A stretch of 27,799 bases of DNA from a virus. The notes under the pieces were generated by a model. The model saw nothing but the letters and a program-made list of their open reading frames with translations. It was not told the origin of the DNA and ran no database searches. Below, piece after piece: positions 7,015-15,800 of this stretch (its first letter is position 1; the number at the start of each line of letters is the position of its first letter). The DNA lies in IMG/VR virus record IMGVR_UViG_3300028569_000139, positions 1 to 27,799 of that record; one strand, written 5' to 3'. The position numbers were made by a program, and so were the translations under genes.

Positions 7015-7962
7015 TTACGCTAAACCATTAGTGATTATAAATTGTGGGAAAGCAACCTGTGCCCCTACCTTAAAGTTAGCCCTTAATCTAACCTCATCAA
7101 AATCTTGTGAATAGAACATTCTCAAACTTTCTGAATCAGAAAGCAAGTCAGTACCCATAAACATATATGATGCTTTTGATAAAACCATCAAGTTAGAACC
7201 ATTTAAACCTCCAACTGGGTGAACTAAAATGTTAGTTGCTGGGTGGAAAGTTCTCATCTCTGCAAACGATTGGTCTGGGGAGAAGTGGAAGTAATTTGCA
7301 GTTCTAAAATTGATTAAATACTTACGGTAATTAGCGTGCGACATAAATATTACTAAATCGTCAGCATCTGCAATATCATCAGGTATTTCAACCACTAAAT
7401 TATCAACTTGTGCTAATGCAGTTGTTGAAGTCAAAGCAGTTTGACCAGTTACAACAATATTACCAGAATTACCAGTTGTACCTGAACCTACTTGTGCTAA
7501 CAATTGCTTAAATCCAGAGAAACAAGTTGTTGCAGAAGATGCTTGCCATAACAAATTCTCAATATATTGAGAAATTTGTGAAGTTTTCAATTCAGCAATT
7601 TGTGCTTCAAATGGTACAGTTTCGTTATACGATCCTGGTTGTAACAATTGTCCTAACCAATAATCATTCAAGTCACGTGGACATAATGCTTCGTTCACTT
7701 TTAAATCACATACTGTGATGTCCCTTTGTGTAAAGGTTGTAGCACCCGATGTTGTCCATCCACAACTACCGTCTTGAACGTAAAGGGTGCTGTCTAACAA
7801 ATTTATTGCTTGTGTTCCTTTTACACCAGGTTGCACACGAATAATCTTTGCTGTCTCGCCTTCCAAGATTGCTCTACGGATTAACTGACCCCCAACTTCA
7901 TCTGTGTAAGTTGCAAGACCTGCTAAATCAAAAGAAAAATCATATTTTTTGTTATTACTCAT
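7015..7962 (-). CDS. Major capsid protein, HK97-fold type (315 aa)
   Basis: Size, position after scaffold and protease, and sequence pattern all fit a major capsid protein: a short N-terminal arm (FSFDLAGLATYTDEVGGQLI), a mixed E-loop/P-domain region with VCDLKVNEALCPRDLNDYW, a long helix (TSQISQYIENLLWQASS), an A-domain core (DDLVIFMSHANYRKYLINFR), then LVHPVGGLNGSNLMVLSKAS and a basic C-terminal strand (EVRLRANFKVGAQVAFP). It matches the style of capsid proteins in Bacteroidetes siphoviruses rather than the larger crAss-like ones. Codon use and base composition are less AT-biased than neighbours, as expected for a highly expressed gene. No long cleavable delta domain is visible; scaffold is supplied separately. 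Confidence 0.85.
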   Translation of the reverse strand: MSNNKKYDFSFDLAGLATYTDEVGGQLIRRAILEGETAKIIRVQPGVKGTQAINLLDSTLYVQDGSCGWTTSGATTFTQRDITVCDLKVNEALCPRDLNDYWLGQLLQPGSYNETVPFEAQIAELKTSQISQYIENLLWQASSATTCFSGFKQLLAQVGSGTTGNSGNIVVTGQTALTSTTALAQVDNLVVEIPDDIADADDLVIFMSHANYRKYLINFRTANYFHFSPDQSFAEMRTFHPATNILVHPVGGLNGSNLMVLSKASYMFMGTDLLSDSESLRMFYSQDFDEVRLRANFKVGAQVAFPQFIITNGLA

Positions 7963-7986
7963 TTTAATTAATTTTATTGTTTATGT

Positions 7987-8751
7987 TTATTTTTTATAAG
8001 CACCACCTCTAATGGCTCTTAATTCTGCGAATTTATCCTTCTTGTATTGGTTTAATTCATAGCCAATATTTCTTGGTTGGATAACAGGCTCTCCTGCTGG
8101 GCTTTTTGAAAATTGTTCAACTTGTGAGTTCATAGTTTCAAACTTCTTTTCCATTTCACCCATTCTAGTTTCTATGTTTTTTAAAATACCACCAATAGAT
8201 TTAAAAAAATCTTGTAAATCAACATTGTCAACTACATCATTTACAGATAAGTCAGCCATTTCTTCTACATTCATCCTTTCTTTAATTATTCCACCTTCTG
8301 TGATTATTCTAATTTTTACCTCTTTACCTTCTGAATCTTTTAACATTATTTCGTGTTCTCCATCAGGTGCAGGGGTTTTTTTGCCTTCTGAATCAACTAT
8401 ATCAACTTTCTCACCCACATCAAATGTTGGGGATTCTAATATAGTACCATCTTTTAATGATGCTTTTGTAAAATCATTAATAGCATTTACTTCGTTTTCT
8501 TGGTTTTCTTCCATTTTGTTTTCTTCGTATGAAATGTCCTTGATTATACCATCCTCAACTTTGACAATTGTTGAATCTTCTAACTCATATTGACCATCAC
8601 TTGCTGGTAATTGACCATCACTTGTAATAGCATATATTTCAGAACCAATTTCTAATTCATCCTCACAAATTAGTTCACCACCACCTACGGTTTTATAAGA
8701 GTTAAAATTTAATCTCAAAAGTTGATTAAGTTTTTTTATTATGTTTCTCAT
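7987..8751 (-). CDS. Capsid scaffold protein (254 aa)
   Basis: An acidic protein directly upstream of the capsid gene and downstream of the protease. Two related modules precede the scaffold helix: one around residues 25-65 with SDGQLPASDGQYELED, one around 95-140 with TPAPDGEHEIMLKDSEG, each a 'DGxxEh' hairpin motif common in Bacteroidetes-phage scaffolds. A coiled coil follows (about 180-220, IGGILKNIETRMGEMEKKFE), then a basic C-terminus (ELNQYKKDKFAELRAIRGGA) suited to contacting the capsid shell. Likely chaperones procapsid assembly and is removed by the XkdF-type protease. A TATTTATA box lies 11 bases upstream of the ATG. Confidence 0.75.
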   Translation of the reverse strand: MRNIIKKLNQLLRLNFNSYKTVGGGELICEDELEIGSEIYAITSDGQLPASDGQYELEDSTIVKVEDGIIKDISYEENKMEENQENEVNAINDFTKASLKDGTILESPTFDVGEKVDIVDSEGKKTPAPDGEHEIMLKDSEGKEVKIRIITEGGIIKERMNVEEMADLSVNDVVDNVDLQDFFKSIGGILKNIETRMGEMEKKFETMNSQVEQFSKSPAGEPVIQPRNIGYELNQYKKDKFAELRAIRGGAYKK

Positions 8752-8760
8752 AATTATTTT

Positions 8761-8775
8761 TATATAAATATACAG
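8761..8775 (-). promoter_or_regulatory. Internal TATTTATA box before the scaffold gene
   Basis: The minus strand reads CTGTATATTTATATA, ending 11 bases before the ATG at 8751. It could be an extra promoter boosting scaffold and capsid transcription; an A/T-rich translation enhancer is the alternative. Confidence 0.45.
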
Positions 8776-8790
8776 TTTATTTTATTTGTT

Positions 8791-10641
8791 CTATATTTGC
8801 ACTTTTTTTTCTGCAAAATATCCTTGAACACTAAATCCTTTTAAATCCCCTGACTTAACTTTATCCCAAATTTCATCATTATTTATCTTCATAATTATCA
8901 TCCAAGTTCCTACGGGGTTTTCAAATCCATATTTTTTTTGCTTATCAAATGTGGCATCTTCAACAATCCAACTCTCAACAACTGTAACATCTTCAATAAA
9001 TTGATTTTTGTGTTCAATATTTGCTGCATCCAATAATTTATTTGTCATAAATTTTCTTTGCAACTTTTCAATTGTTTCTTCTGAAAAATAAACAAAATAG
9101 ATTTTATCTGTTGCAAAATCCTTTCTTGCCATCATTTTATTTGGTATCATTGCTGGACCAACTAATAATTTCTTCTCCTCATCAACAATGGCAAAGGCTT
9201 CCATATTTGTTGTATCTTCATTTTCCACTCTCTCTAAATACTTTGTTGCCCAATCTAATGCTTCAATTCCACCCCAAGCATCAATTGCCAATAAACCACA
9301 ACCATCTTCATAAGATTTTGATGATTGCAAATCAACTTTATGTCTGCTTAAAAAAGATTTCATTCTCTTTATGGTATTAATTGATATGGGTTCACCTTTT
9401 GCAAGTTGGTTCATTCTTATTTTTCCAGTTTGGGTCATACAATTATTGGGGTTATCATTATCCTTAAACCACTTTAATGCCTTTGCTGCATTGTCTTTGA
9501 TATATTGGGGATAATCTGTAATTGATTCCTCAAACTCATATAATGTATCTTCAAATTGTGAAAATGCTTTTGGATGTTTACTTGGAAGAATATCATTATC
9601 TTGATTATATTTTGGGTTTTCAGGTCTTCCAGTCTTAACCAAATATAAATAAGCATTAACCCTTGCTTGTGCCCATTGTTGTTGGGATGTTACCTTTGGG
9701 GATCGACTTGTTTGAAATGCACCAACCCCCCTTTGATAAACTGTTCTTAATTGAGCAATGCTAACACCATATCCAAGTTTCTCTTTATATTTCTCATTAA
9801 ACTCATCTGCCTTCTTCTGTAATGATTCTTCTATTGCTTCTGGGACTTTTACCCCCCTTGTATCAGAGGCTTCACCTGGCTCATTTATATCACTTCCTCT
9901 CTTTGGATTTGGATTTGGGGTATCTGATTTTGGGGCTTTCTTTGATTCTTTAATACCACCCCTTTCACCAATTTCAGCAAAAGCATCTCTTGGTGGGGTA
10001 TTACCTGCTGCAATTGTTGCATCTGTCCTTGTATCAGGTCCAGGAACACCTTTCTCTGTTATCAATCCCCTTGTTACCTTTGCACTATTAATAATTGTAC
10101 CCTCTTTTGCATAGGTTAATTCAACCCATCTATGCCTACAATTATAAGACCCCCTCCATTCAAATATATCATAACCATCTGGACCAATTTCATTTACACT
10201 CTTATTGGACATAGTAATAATATCTTCTCTTCTAAAAACCCTATTAAGTGTCATCATTTCTCCACAGAATACTCTATTCTTTTCATCTTTCGGACCAACA
10301 TATTTATATCTAATCCTTACAGTAGGGGTATCAGCAATATCACTATCTTTATTTGGTTCAGCACTTATATCAGCAAATAAAAGTTTGCCAATATCTCTTA
10401 CCTTAACAATCTTAAAACCTTGATTGATTAAATCTGATTGCGTTTCACCATAAGATGCAAACATTTCAATTACCTTTGGCGTTTCTTCCTCTGATAAAAC
10501 ATAATGATTGCAATTATTTAATTCTTCTTTATTGAAGAAATGAAAATCAACTTCTATTGCTGGTTTATTAACCAATGCAATGCCATCCAATCCAGCATCA
10601 ATATCATTTTCATCAATTATTAATTCTATTATATCATTCAT
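8791..10641 (-). CDS. Multidomain XkdF-type prohead protease (616 aa)
   Basis: The N-terminus (about 1-35, GLDGIALVNKPAIEVDFHFF) is typical of XkdF-like proteins. Residues 107-175 hold a head-morphogenesis-like module with RYKYVGP, FCGEMM and NCRHRW. Residues 290-345 match a small phage domain (QLRTVYQRGVGAFQTS, DUF5824-like). Residues 372-470 resemble the phage module built on a GLxW helix, SINTIKRMKSFLSRHKVD and a WGG turn. Residues 480-616 are the XkdF/Peptidase S78_2-like domain, ending GTWMIIMKINNDEIWDKVKS and GFSVQGYF. It probably matures the prohead by cleaving scaffold. The domain fusion is longer than stand-alone proteases. The catalytic dyad cannot be assigned by eye; His543 and Ser557 are candidates by analogy only. 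It is followed by scaffold and capsid genes. Confidence 0.8.
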   Translation of the reverse strand: MNDIIELIIDENDIDAGLDGIALVNKPAIEVDFHFFNKEELNNCNHYVLSEEETPKVIEMFASYGETQSDLINQGFKIVKVRDIGKLLFADISAEPNKDSDIADTPTVRIRYKYVGPKDEKNRVFCGEMMTLNRVFRREDIITMSNKSVNEIGPDGYDIFEWRGSYNCRHRWVELTYAKEGTIINSAKVTRGLITEKGVPGPDTRTDATIAAGNTPPRDAFAEIGERGGIKESKKAPKSDTPNPNPKRGSDINEPGEASDTRGVKVPEAIEESLQKKADEFNEKYKEKLGYGVSIAQLRTVYQRGVGAFQTSRSPKVTSQQQWAQARVNAYLYLVKTGRPENPKYNQDNDILPSKHPKAFSQFEDTLYEFEESITDYPQYIKDNAAKALKWFKDNDNPNNCMTQTGKIRMNQLAKGEPISINTIKRMKSFLSRHKVDLQSSKSYEDGCGLLAIDAWGGIEALDWATKYLERVENEDTTNMEAFAIVDEEKKLLVGPAMIPNKMMARKDFATDKIYFVYFSEETIEKLQRKFMTNKLLDAANIEHKNQFIEDVTVVESWIVEDATFDKQKKYGFENPVGTWMIIMKINNDEIWDKVKSGDLKGFSVQGYFAEKKVQI

Positions 10642-10652
10642 TTTGTATAAAT

Positions 10653-12854
10653 TTAGATTGTACTTCTTTCTCTTTGAACCCTATCAAATTGTTGTGCTGA
10701 ACTCATATCAGTTGAAACAACATAGGTTTTTATTGGGGCTGTTTGTTGTGATGATAAATTAAGGAATTGCTCATTAATTAAACTTTGTGTTGATAATGCG
10801 CTTTCACCTACAACCCCCCCACTTGCAAATCGTTTTCCCCCACCAACACTATTGATTGCTGATAATAAAGGTCTAAATATTGATGTTGATCGTGCATTAA
10901 TAACACTTTCTCCATTTGATAAATATGCTGGTATGCTATCAGAAGTTGATGAACCTGGACCATATATCATTCCACCCTCTGCTCTTTTAAGTGCGCCTGA
11001 TGGGACTTCTGTGCTTTGTATCTTTAATATATTCTTTAAACCTGCTGCTGCAACCAATGCTGCGGAAGCAAAGTTTAATGGTGGGGGTGATGATGCAAGG
11101 GCTTTTGATACCCCCAATCCTGTTTGTATTCCTGCTGCTGCAATTGCCAAAAACTTTCCAGCATTTGTTTCAGCACCTGCCAATTCTGATGCTTGGGATA
11201 ATATATCACCAATTTGTGCATAAGTATCTTGCTCTGCTTGAACCTCTCTTTTACCAATTAATATTCTTGCATCTGATAATTGTTGCTTATTTGCATTAAA
11301 TTCTGTTTCAAGTGCAAGTTGGGCTGCTTCATCATCTCCTGCAAGTTGCCTACGTGCCTCATAATCTGCTTGTATTAAACTATATCTCTCATCAAGTAAT
11401 TCTCTTTGTTTATCAAAATTGCCTTCATTAGCATCAATTTCTGCTTGATTTGCATCTAATGCTATTTGTCTTTTTAAATCAGCAAAAGTTATTGCATCTT
11501 CAATTTGTTTTTTAGAATCTTCTTCTCTTTGGTCATTTACTTGTTTGTTAATGTCTGCTAATACATCTCCTAATCTTTGCTCTTCTTCTTTAACAGTATT
11601 TAACCCCTCTATCTTTTTAGTATTGTTATCTGCGTTTAAATTATTTAATTGAATTTGTAAATTAATTGCTTCTTCTGACCCTGTTTTTTCTAATTTTAAT
11701 AAATCTTCAATTCTTTTCTTTTCTCTTTGAAAATCTTCTTCTCTTTGCGCATCTTTTAATTTTAAATTTGCAATAACATCATCCCCTGCTTCTACTGTTG
11801 ACCTTGCTAATTCTGTTTCTGATTGTTCAAGATTTTCATTTAAATTAATTTCCCCTTGCTTTGCTTTTTTAATTTCTGCAATTCTTGCCAATTCTTTTTC
11901 ATGTGCTGCTTTTCTATCTGCATCTAATTTCTGTAATCTATCCTTTTCTTGTTTTGCTTTATCTTGTGCATCTTTTGCTTTTTCTTCTGCTGCTTTTTTT
12001 GCCTCTTGATCTCTTTTTGTTTGGGCTTCTGCTGCATTCTTTAATACTTCACTTGAATTGATTGATGCCTCTTTTATCTTTGATGATGATATTCCAAGTG
12101 CTTCTGCAAAAAAACTAAATCCTTTTGCTACTTTCTCTAATACAAATGCCAATCCATTGAATAGGGGGACAGCAACTTTTTCAAGTGTTGCCAATATAGG
12201 TCCTAATATCTTTCCAAATGCCCCTTGTACTCTATTTAATGTTTCTTGACCTTCTGCCGTTGAAGATAATGATTTCTTTAATAAGGCTAATACCCCTACC
12301 ACTCCTGCTAATACTGCAACAATGGGATTTGCAATTAGTAATTTAAATCCAGCATCTAATCCTTTTAATGCTTGACCAACTCCACCAAGGGGACCAGGTA
12401 AATCAACCAAAACATCATCTAATTGTTTTGATTTCAATTTGGTTGCTTCTAAATTATCTTCTAATTCATCTAAATCTTTCTTTAACTTATCAAAAGTTAG
12501 TTTATCCCCTGCCTCTTCTGCCTTCTGTAAAGCAACCCTGGTTTCCCTTATTCTTAATTCTAATTTCTTAAATTGTTCATCAGTTTCATTAACATCATTA
12601 CCCAATGTTTCAACAGAGTTTCCAGCCTTATTACTTGTTTCAGTTAATATAGTTTCAGCCTTAATAGTCTTTGCTATTTCAGTTGCTAATTGTTCAAATT
12701 GTGCTGCACCTAAATCAGCATCACTTGCTATGGCTTCTAATTGTTTTAAATTTTCTTCTAATAATACAATATTGCTTGTAACATTCTTGATGTTATTCTC
12801 CGCATCTTTTGCACTAATTGATATTTTAAAAGCAATTTCTTTTGTATTAGACAT
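10653..12854 (-). CDS. Tail tape measure protein (733 aa)
   Basis: Sets tail length and is delivered with DNA at infection. The N-terminal 150 residues and about 280-545 are charged coiled coil (QAEIDANEGNFDKQRELLDE and many EAKKAAEEKAK-type runs). A hydrophobic segment lies at about 171-193 (LLIANPIVAVLAGVVGVLAL) and a second, Ala/Gly-rich, around 590-625. The C-terminus has the usual tape measure ending (GGMIYGPGSSTSDSIPAYLS, then NGESVIN and ASGGVVG). At roughly 0.15 nm per residue it predicts a tail near 110 nm. It is downstream of the tail-tip genes and upstream of the protease, whereas tape measure genes usually follow the chaperone pair directly. Confidence 0.88.
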   Translation of the reverse strand: MSNTKEIAFKISISAKDAENNIKNVTSNIVLLEENLKQLEAIASDADLGAAQFEQLATEIAKTIKAETILTETSNKAGNSVETLGNDVNETDEQFKKLELRIRETRVALQKAEEAGDKLTFDKLKKDLDELEDNLEATKLKSKQLDDVLVDLPGPLGGVGQALKGLDAGFKLLIANPIVAVLAGVVGVLALLKKSLSSTAEGQETLNRVQGAFGKILGPILATLEKVAVPLFNGLAFVLEKVAKGFSFFAEALGISSSKIKEASINSSEVLKNAAEAQTKRDQEAKKAAEEKAKDAQDKAKQEKDRLQKLDADRKAAHEKELARIAEIKKAKQGEINLNENLEQSETELARSTVEAGDDVIANLKLKDAQREEDFQREKKRIEDLLKLEKTGSEEAINLQIQLNNLNADNNTKKIEGLNTVKEEEQRLGDVLADINKQVNDQREEDSKKQIEDAITFADLKRQIALDANQAEIDANEGNFDKQRELLDERYSLIQADYEARRQLAGDDEAAQLALETEFNANKQQLSDARILIGKREVQAEQDTYAQIGDILSQASELAGAETNAGKFLAIAAAGIQTGLGVSKALASSPPPLNFASAALVAAAGLKNILKIQSTEVPSGALKRAEGGMIYGPGSSTSDSIPAYLSNGESVINARSTSIFRPLLSAINSVGGGKRFASGGVVGESALSTQSLINEQFLNLSSQQTAPIKTYVVSTDMSSAQQFDRVQRERSTI

Positions 12855-12865
12855 CTTATTTTAAT

Positions 12866-12876
12866 TTATAAATATC
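12866..12876 (-). promoter_or_regulatory. Internal TATTTATA box before the tape measure gene
   Basis: The minus strand reads GATATTTATAA, ending 12 bases before the ATG at 12854 and just before the end of the 1959-aa gene. It is the same box as at 8761 and 2961. Confidence 0.4.
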
Positions 12877-12878
12877 AT

Positions 12879-15800
12879 TTATATTGAAAATGAAACAGTA
12901 TCACTTCCTGCTGTGAAAGTTCTTATCTTAAATCCACCTGATGTAGTTTCTGTTGAAGTTAATCCACCACCAACTGTAATTGTATATGCGTCAGGGTATT
13001 TGATTATAACAGCACCTGAACCACCATTTCCACCACCAGGTTGATAATCAGCACCACCGCCACCGCCACCGCCTAAATTTGCAGTTCCGTTGCCACCTTT
13101 ACCTATTGTGTTGCCAGGATTACCAGCATTACCACCTGCTCCACCACCAGTCGTACCAACACCACCAGTGCCTTGCCAAGCACCACCACCTCCACCACCA
13201 GCACGGAAAATAAGTGTGCCTGTTATAGTTGTTATTGAACCTGTTGCACCTACTCCACCAGTTCCACCAACACCACCAGAACCATTACCACCAAGGCTTC
13301 CACCTCCGCCTCCGCCTCCGCCACAACCAGCAGTGCCATCACTTGATGAGTTACCACCAGCAAGACCTTCACTTCCTGTACCAGAACCTCCTGTACCAGC
13401 AGTAGTATCAGCACCACCACCCCCACCAGAGCCACCAGTATTTCCATCTTTTAATGTCCCAGCACCACCGTTATAAGAACCACCTGCTCCACCACCTGTT
13501 GAAGTTATGATTGAAAATACAGAGTCTGAACCATTCACACCTTTTGCATATCCACCAGTTGCACCACCTGCACCACCTGCCCCTACTGTAACTGTATAAT
13601 TTGTTGCAGTTGCACCACTTATAGTTTCATCTTTAAAGCCTCCGCCACCGCCTCCGCCACCGTGCGATGATCCACCTCCTCCTGCACCAGCAAATACAAC
13701 TGCTTGTATATTTAATGCTACTGGTGTTGAACTTGGGGTTACTGTTGGTGTTACAGTATTTGTAGGAGTTACTGTGTTTGTAGGGGTAATTGTGTTTGTA
13801 GGGGTTATAGTATTTGTAGGAGTAACCGTATTAGTTGGCGTTATAGTATTTGTAGGAGTTACTGTATTTGTTGGAGTAATTGTGTTTGTAGGAGTTACTG
13901 TATTTGTTGGAGTAATTGTGTTTGTAGGAGTTACTGTATTTGTTGGAGTAATTGTGTTTGTAGGAGTTACTGTGTTTGTAGGAGTATTAGTTGGAGTAAT
14001 GCTTGATGTAGGGGTTATTGTATTAGTAGGTGTAATAGTATTTGTTGGTGTAACTGTATTAGTAGGAGTTACACTATTAGTTGGTGTGTTTGTAGGGGTA
14101 GGAGTATTTGTAGATGTATTTGTAGGTGTTGGAGTTGGACTTGCAACACCAAATGAAACATTCCCAGTTCCTCCTGAAAATATTGTAACACTAAATCCAC
14201 CTGATGTTGTTGTAGAACCTGTTAAACCAACATCTAATGTAATACTAAATGTATCTGGATATTTGATTATAACAATACCAGAGCCACCATTAGCACCAGC
14301 ACCATCACCACCACCGCCACCGCCACCAGTGTTTATAGTACCAGCAACCGAAGCATTACCTTGACCATCACCACCTCTACCACCTCCACCAAGTCCACCA
14401 GGTCCACCACCATTACCACCACCTGCCGCATACGTACCATGACCACCACCACCACCAGCACGATAAGTAGCAACATTAGTTATTGATGATACAACACCAA
14501 TTCCACCAGTTCCACCAGTAAATTGAATATTACTCCTACTTTGACCAGAAGCACCAGCACCTCCACCACCACCAGCAGGGTATGTTGGAGTTCCACCAGT
14601 ATTATTGCTTGAACCATTTCCACCATTAGAACCTTGATTTGCAGTTCCACTACCACCACTACCCCCTGTTTCCGCTGCGGCTCTACCACCACCACCAGAA
14701 CCACCAGCAGCACCATTACCAGGAATACCACCTCCACCTCCACCACCACCTGTTGATGTTATGGTTGCAAAGACAGAATTTGAGCCATTATTACCTACTG
14801 CACCAAGTCCACCAACAGAATTACCACCTGCACCAACTGTAACAGTATAGTTTGTTGAAGTTGTACCTGTTATTTTTGCTTCTGCAATTGCTCCACCCCC
14901 AGATGTTTCACCAGAAACAGAACTTCTATATCCACCTGCACCACCGCCACCAGAAACACCTGTACCACCAGCAGCACCACCTGCAACAACAACATATTCG
15001 ATTTCAAATAATGCTGGTGGTGTTGGAGTTATAGTTGGGGTAACTGTATTTGTATTTGTAGGAGTTACTGTGTTTGTAGGAGTTACTGTATTTGTAGGAG
15101 TTACTGTATTTGTAGGAGTTACTGTTGGAGTTCTTGTTGGGGTTGGTGTAGGAGTTGGACTTGGGTCTGCTGTTTCTAATGTTGTTACATCACATTCTCT
15201 TTGTATATTTGCTTCAACATCACAAGGAAGAGGTGTTACAAATATTGTTGGTGTTATAGTTGGTGTTACTGTATTAGTTGGAGTAATTGTATTTGTAGGA
15301 GTAATTGTATTTGTAGGGGTAATTGTGTTAGTAGGTGTTATTGTATTTGTAGGAGTAATTGTGTTTGTAGGAGTTATAGTTGGAGTTGGTGTTTCACTTG
15401 ATGTAGGGGTTATAGTTGGAGTTGGTGTTTCACTTGATGTAGGGGTTATAGTTGGAGTAATTGTATTTGTAGGTGTTACTGTATTTGTAGGAGTAATTGT
15501 GTTTGTAGGAGTTATAGTTGGAGTTGTAGTATTGGTAGGGGTTACAGTATTTGTTGGTGTAGTGGTTGGTGTAGTAGTTTCTGTTGGTGTTACTGTATTT
15601 GTGGGGGTAATAGTTGGAGTTGGTGTTTCACTTGATGTAGGGGTTATAGTTGGAGTTGGTGTTTCACTACTTGTGGGGGTAATTGTATTAGTTGGTGTAG
15701 TGGTTGGTGTAGTAGTTTCTGTTGGAGTTATAGTATTGGTAGGGGTTACAGTATTTGTTGGAGTAGGGGTAATAGTTGAGGTTGGTGTGATTGATGCATT

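Noticed and set aside
10132-10423. Plus-strand open frames over the protease gene
   Set aside because: They overlap a well-supported multidomain minus-strand gene, have no recognisable domain and lack promoter or leader signals.
13090-13476. Proline-rich plus-strand frame (also at 3939-4214)
   Set aside because: It is the antisense of the glycine-rich domains; GGN codons read as NCC on the other strand and give long stop-free proline runs.
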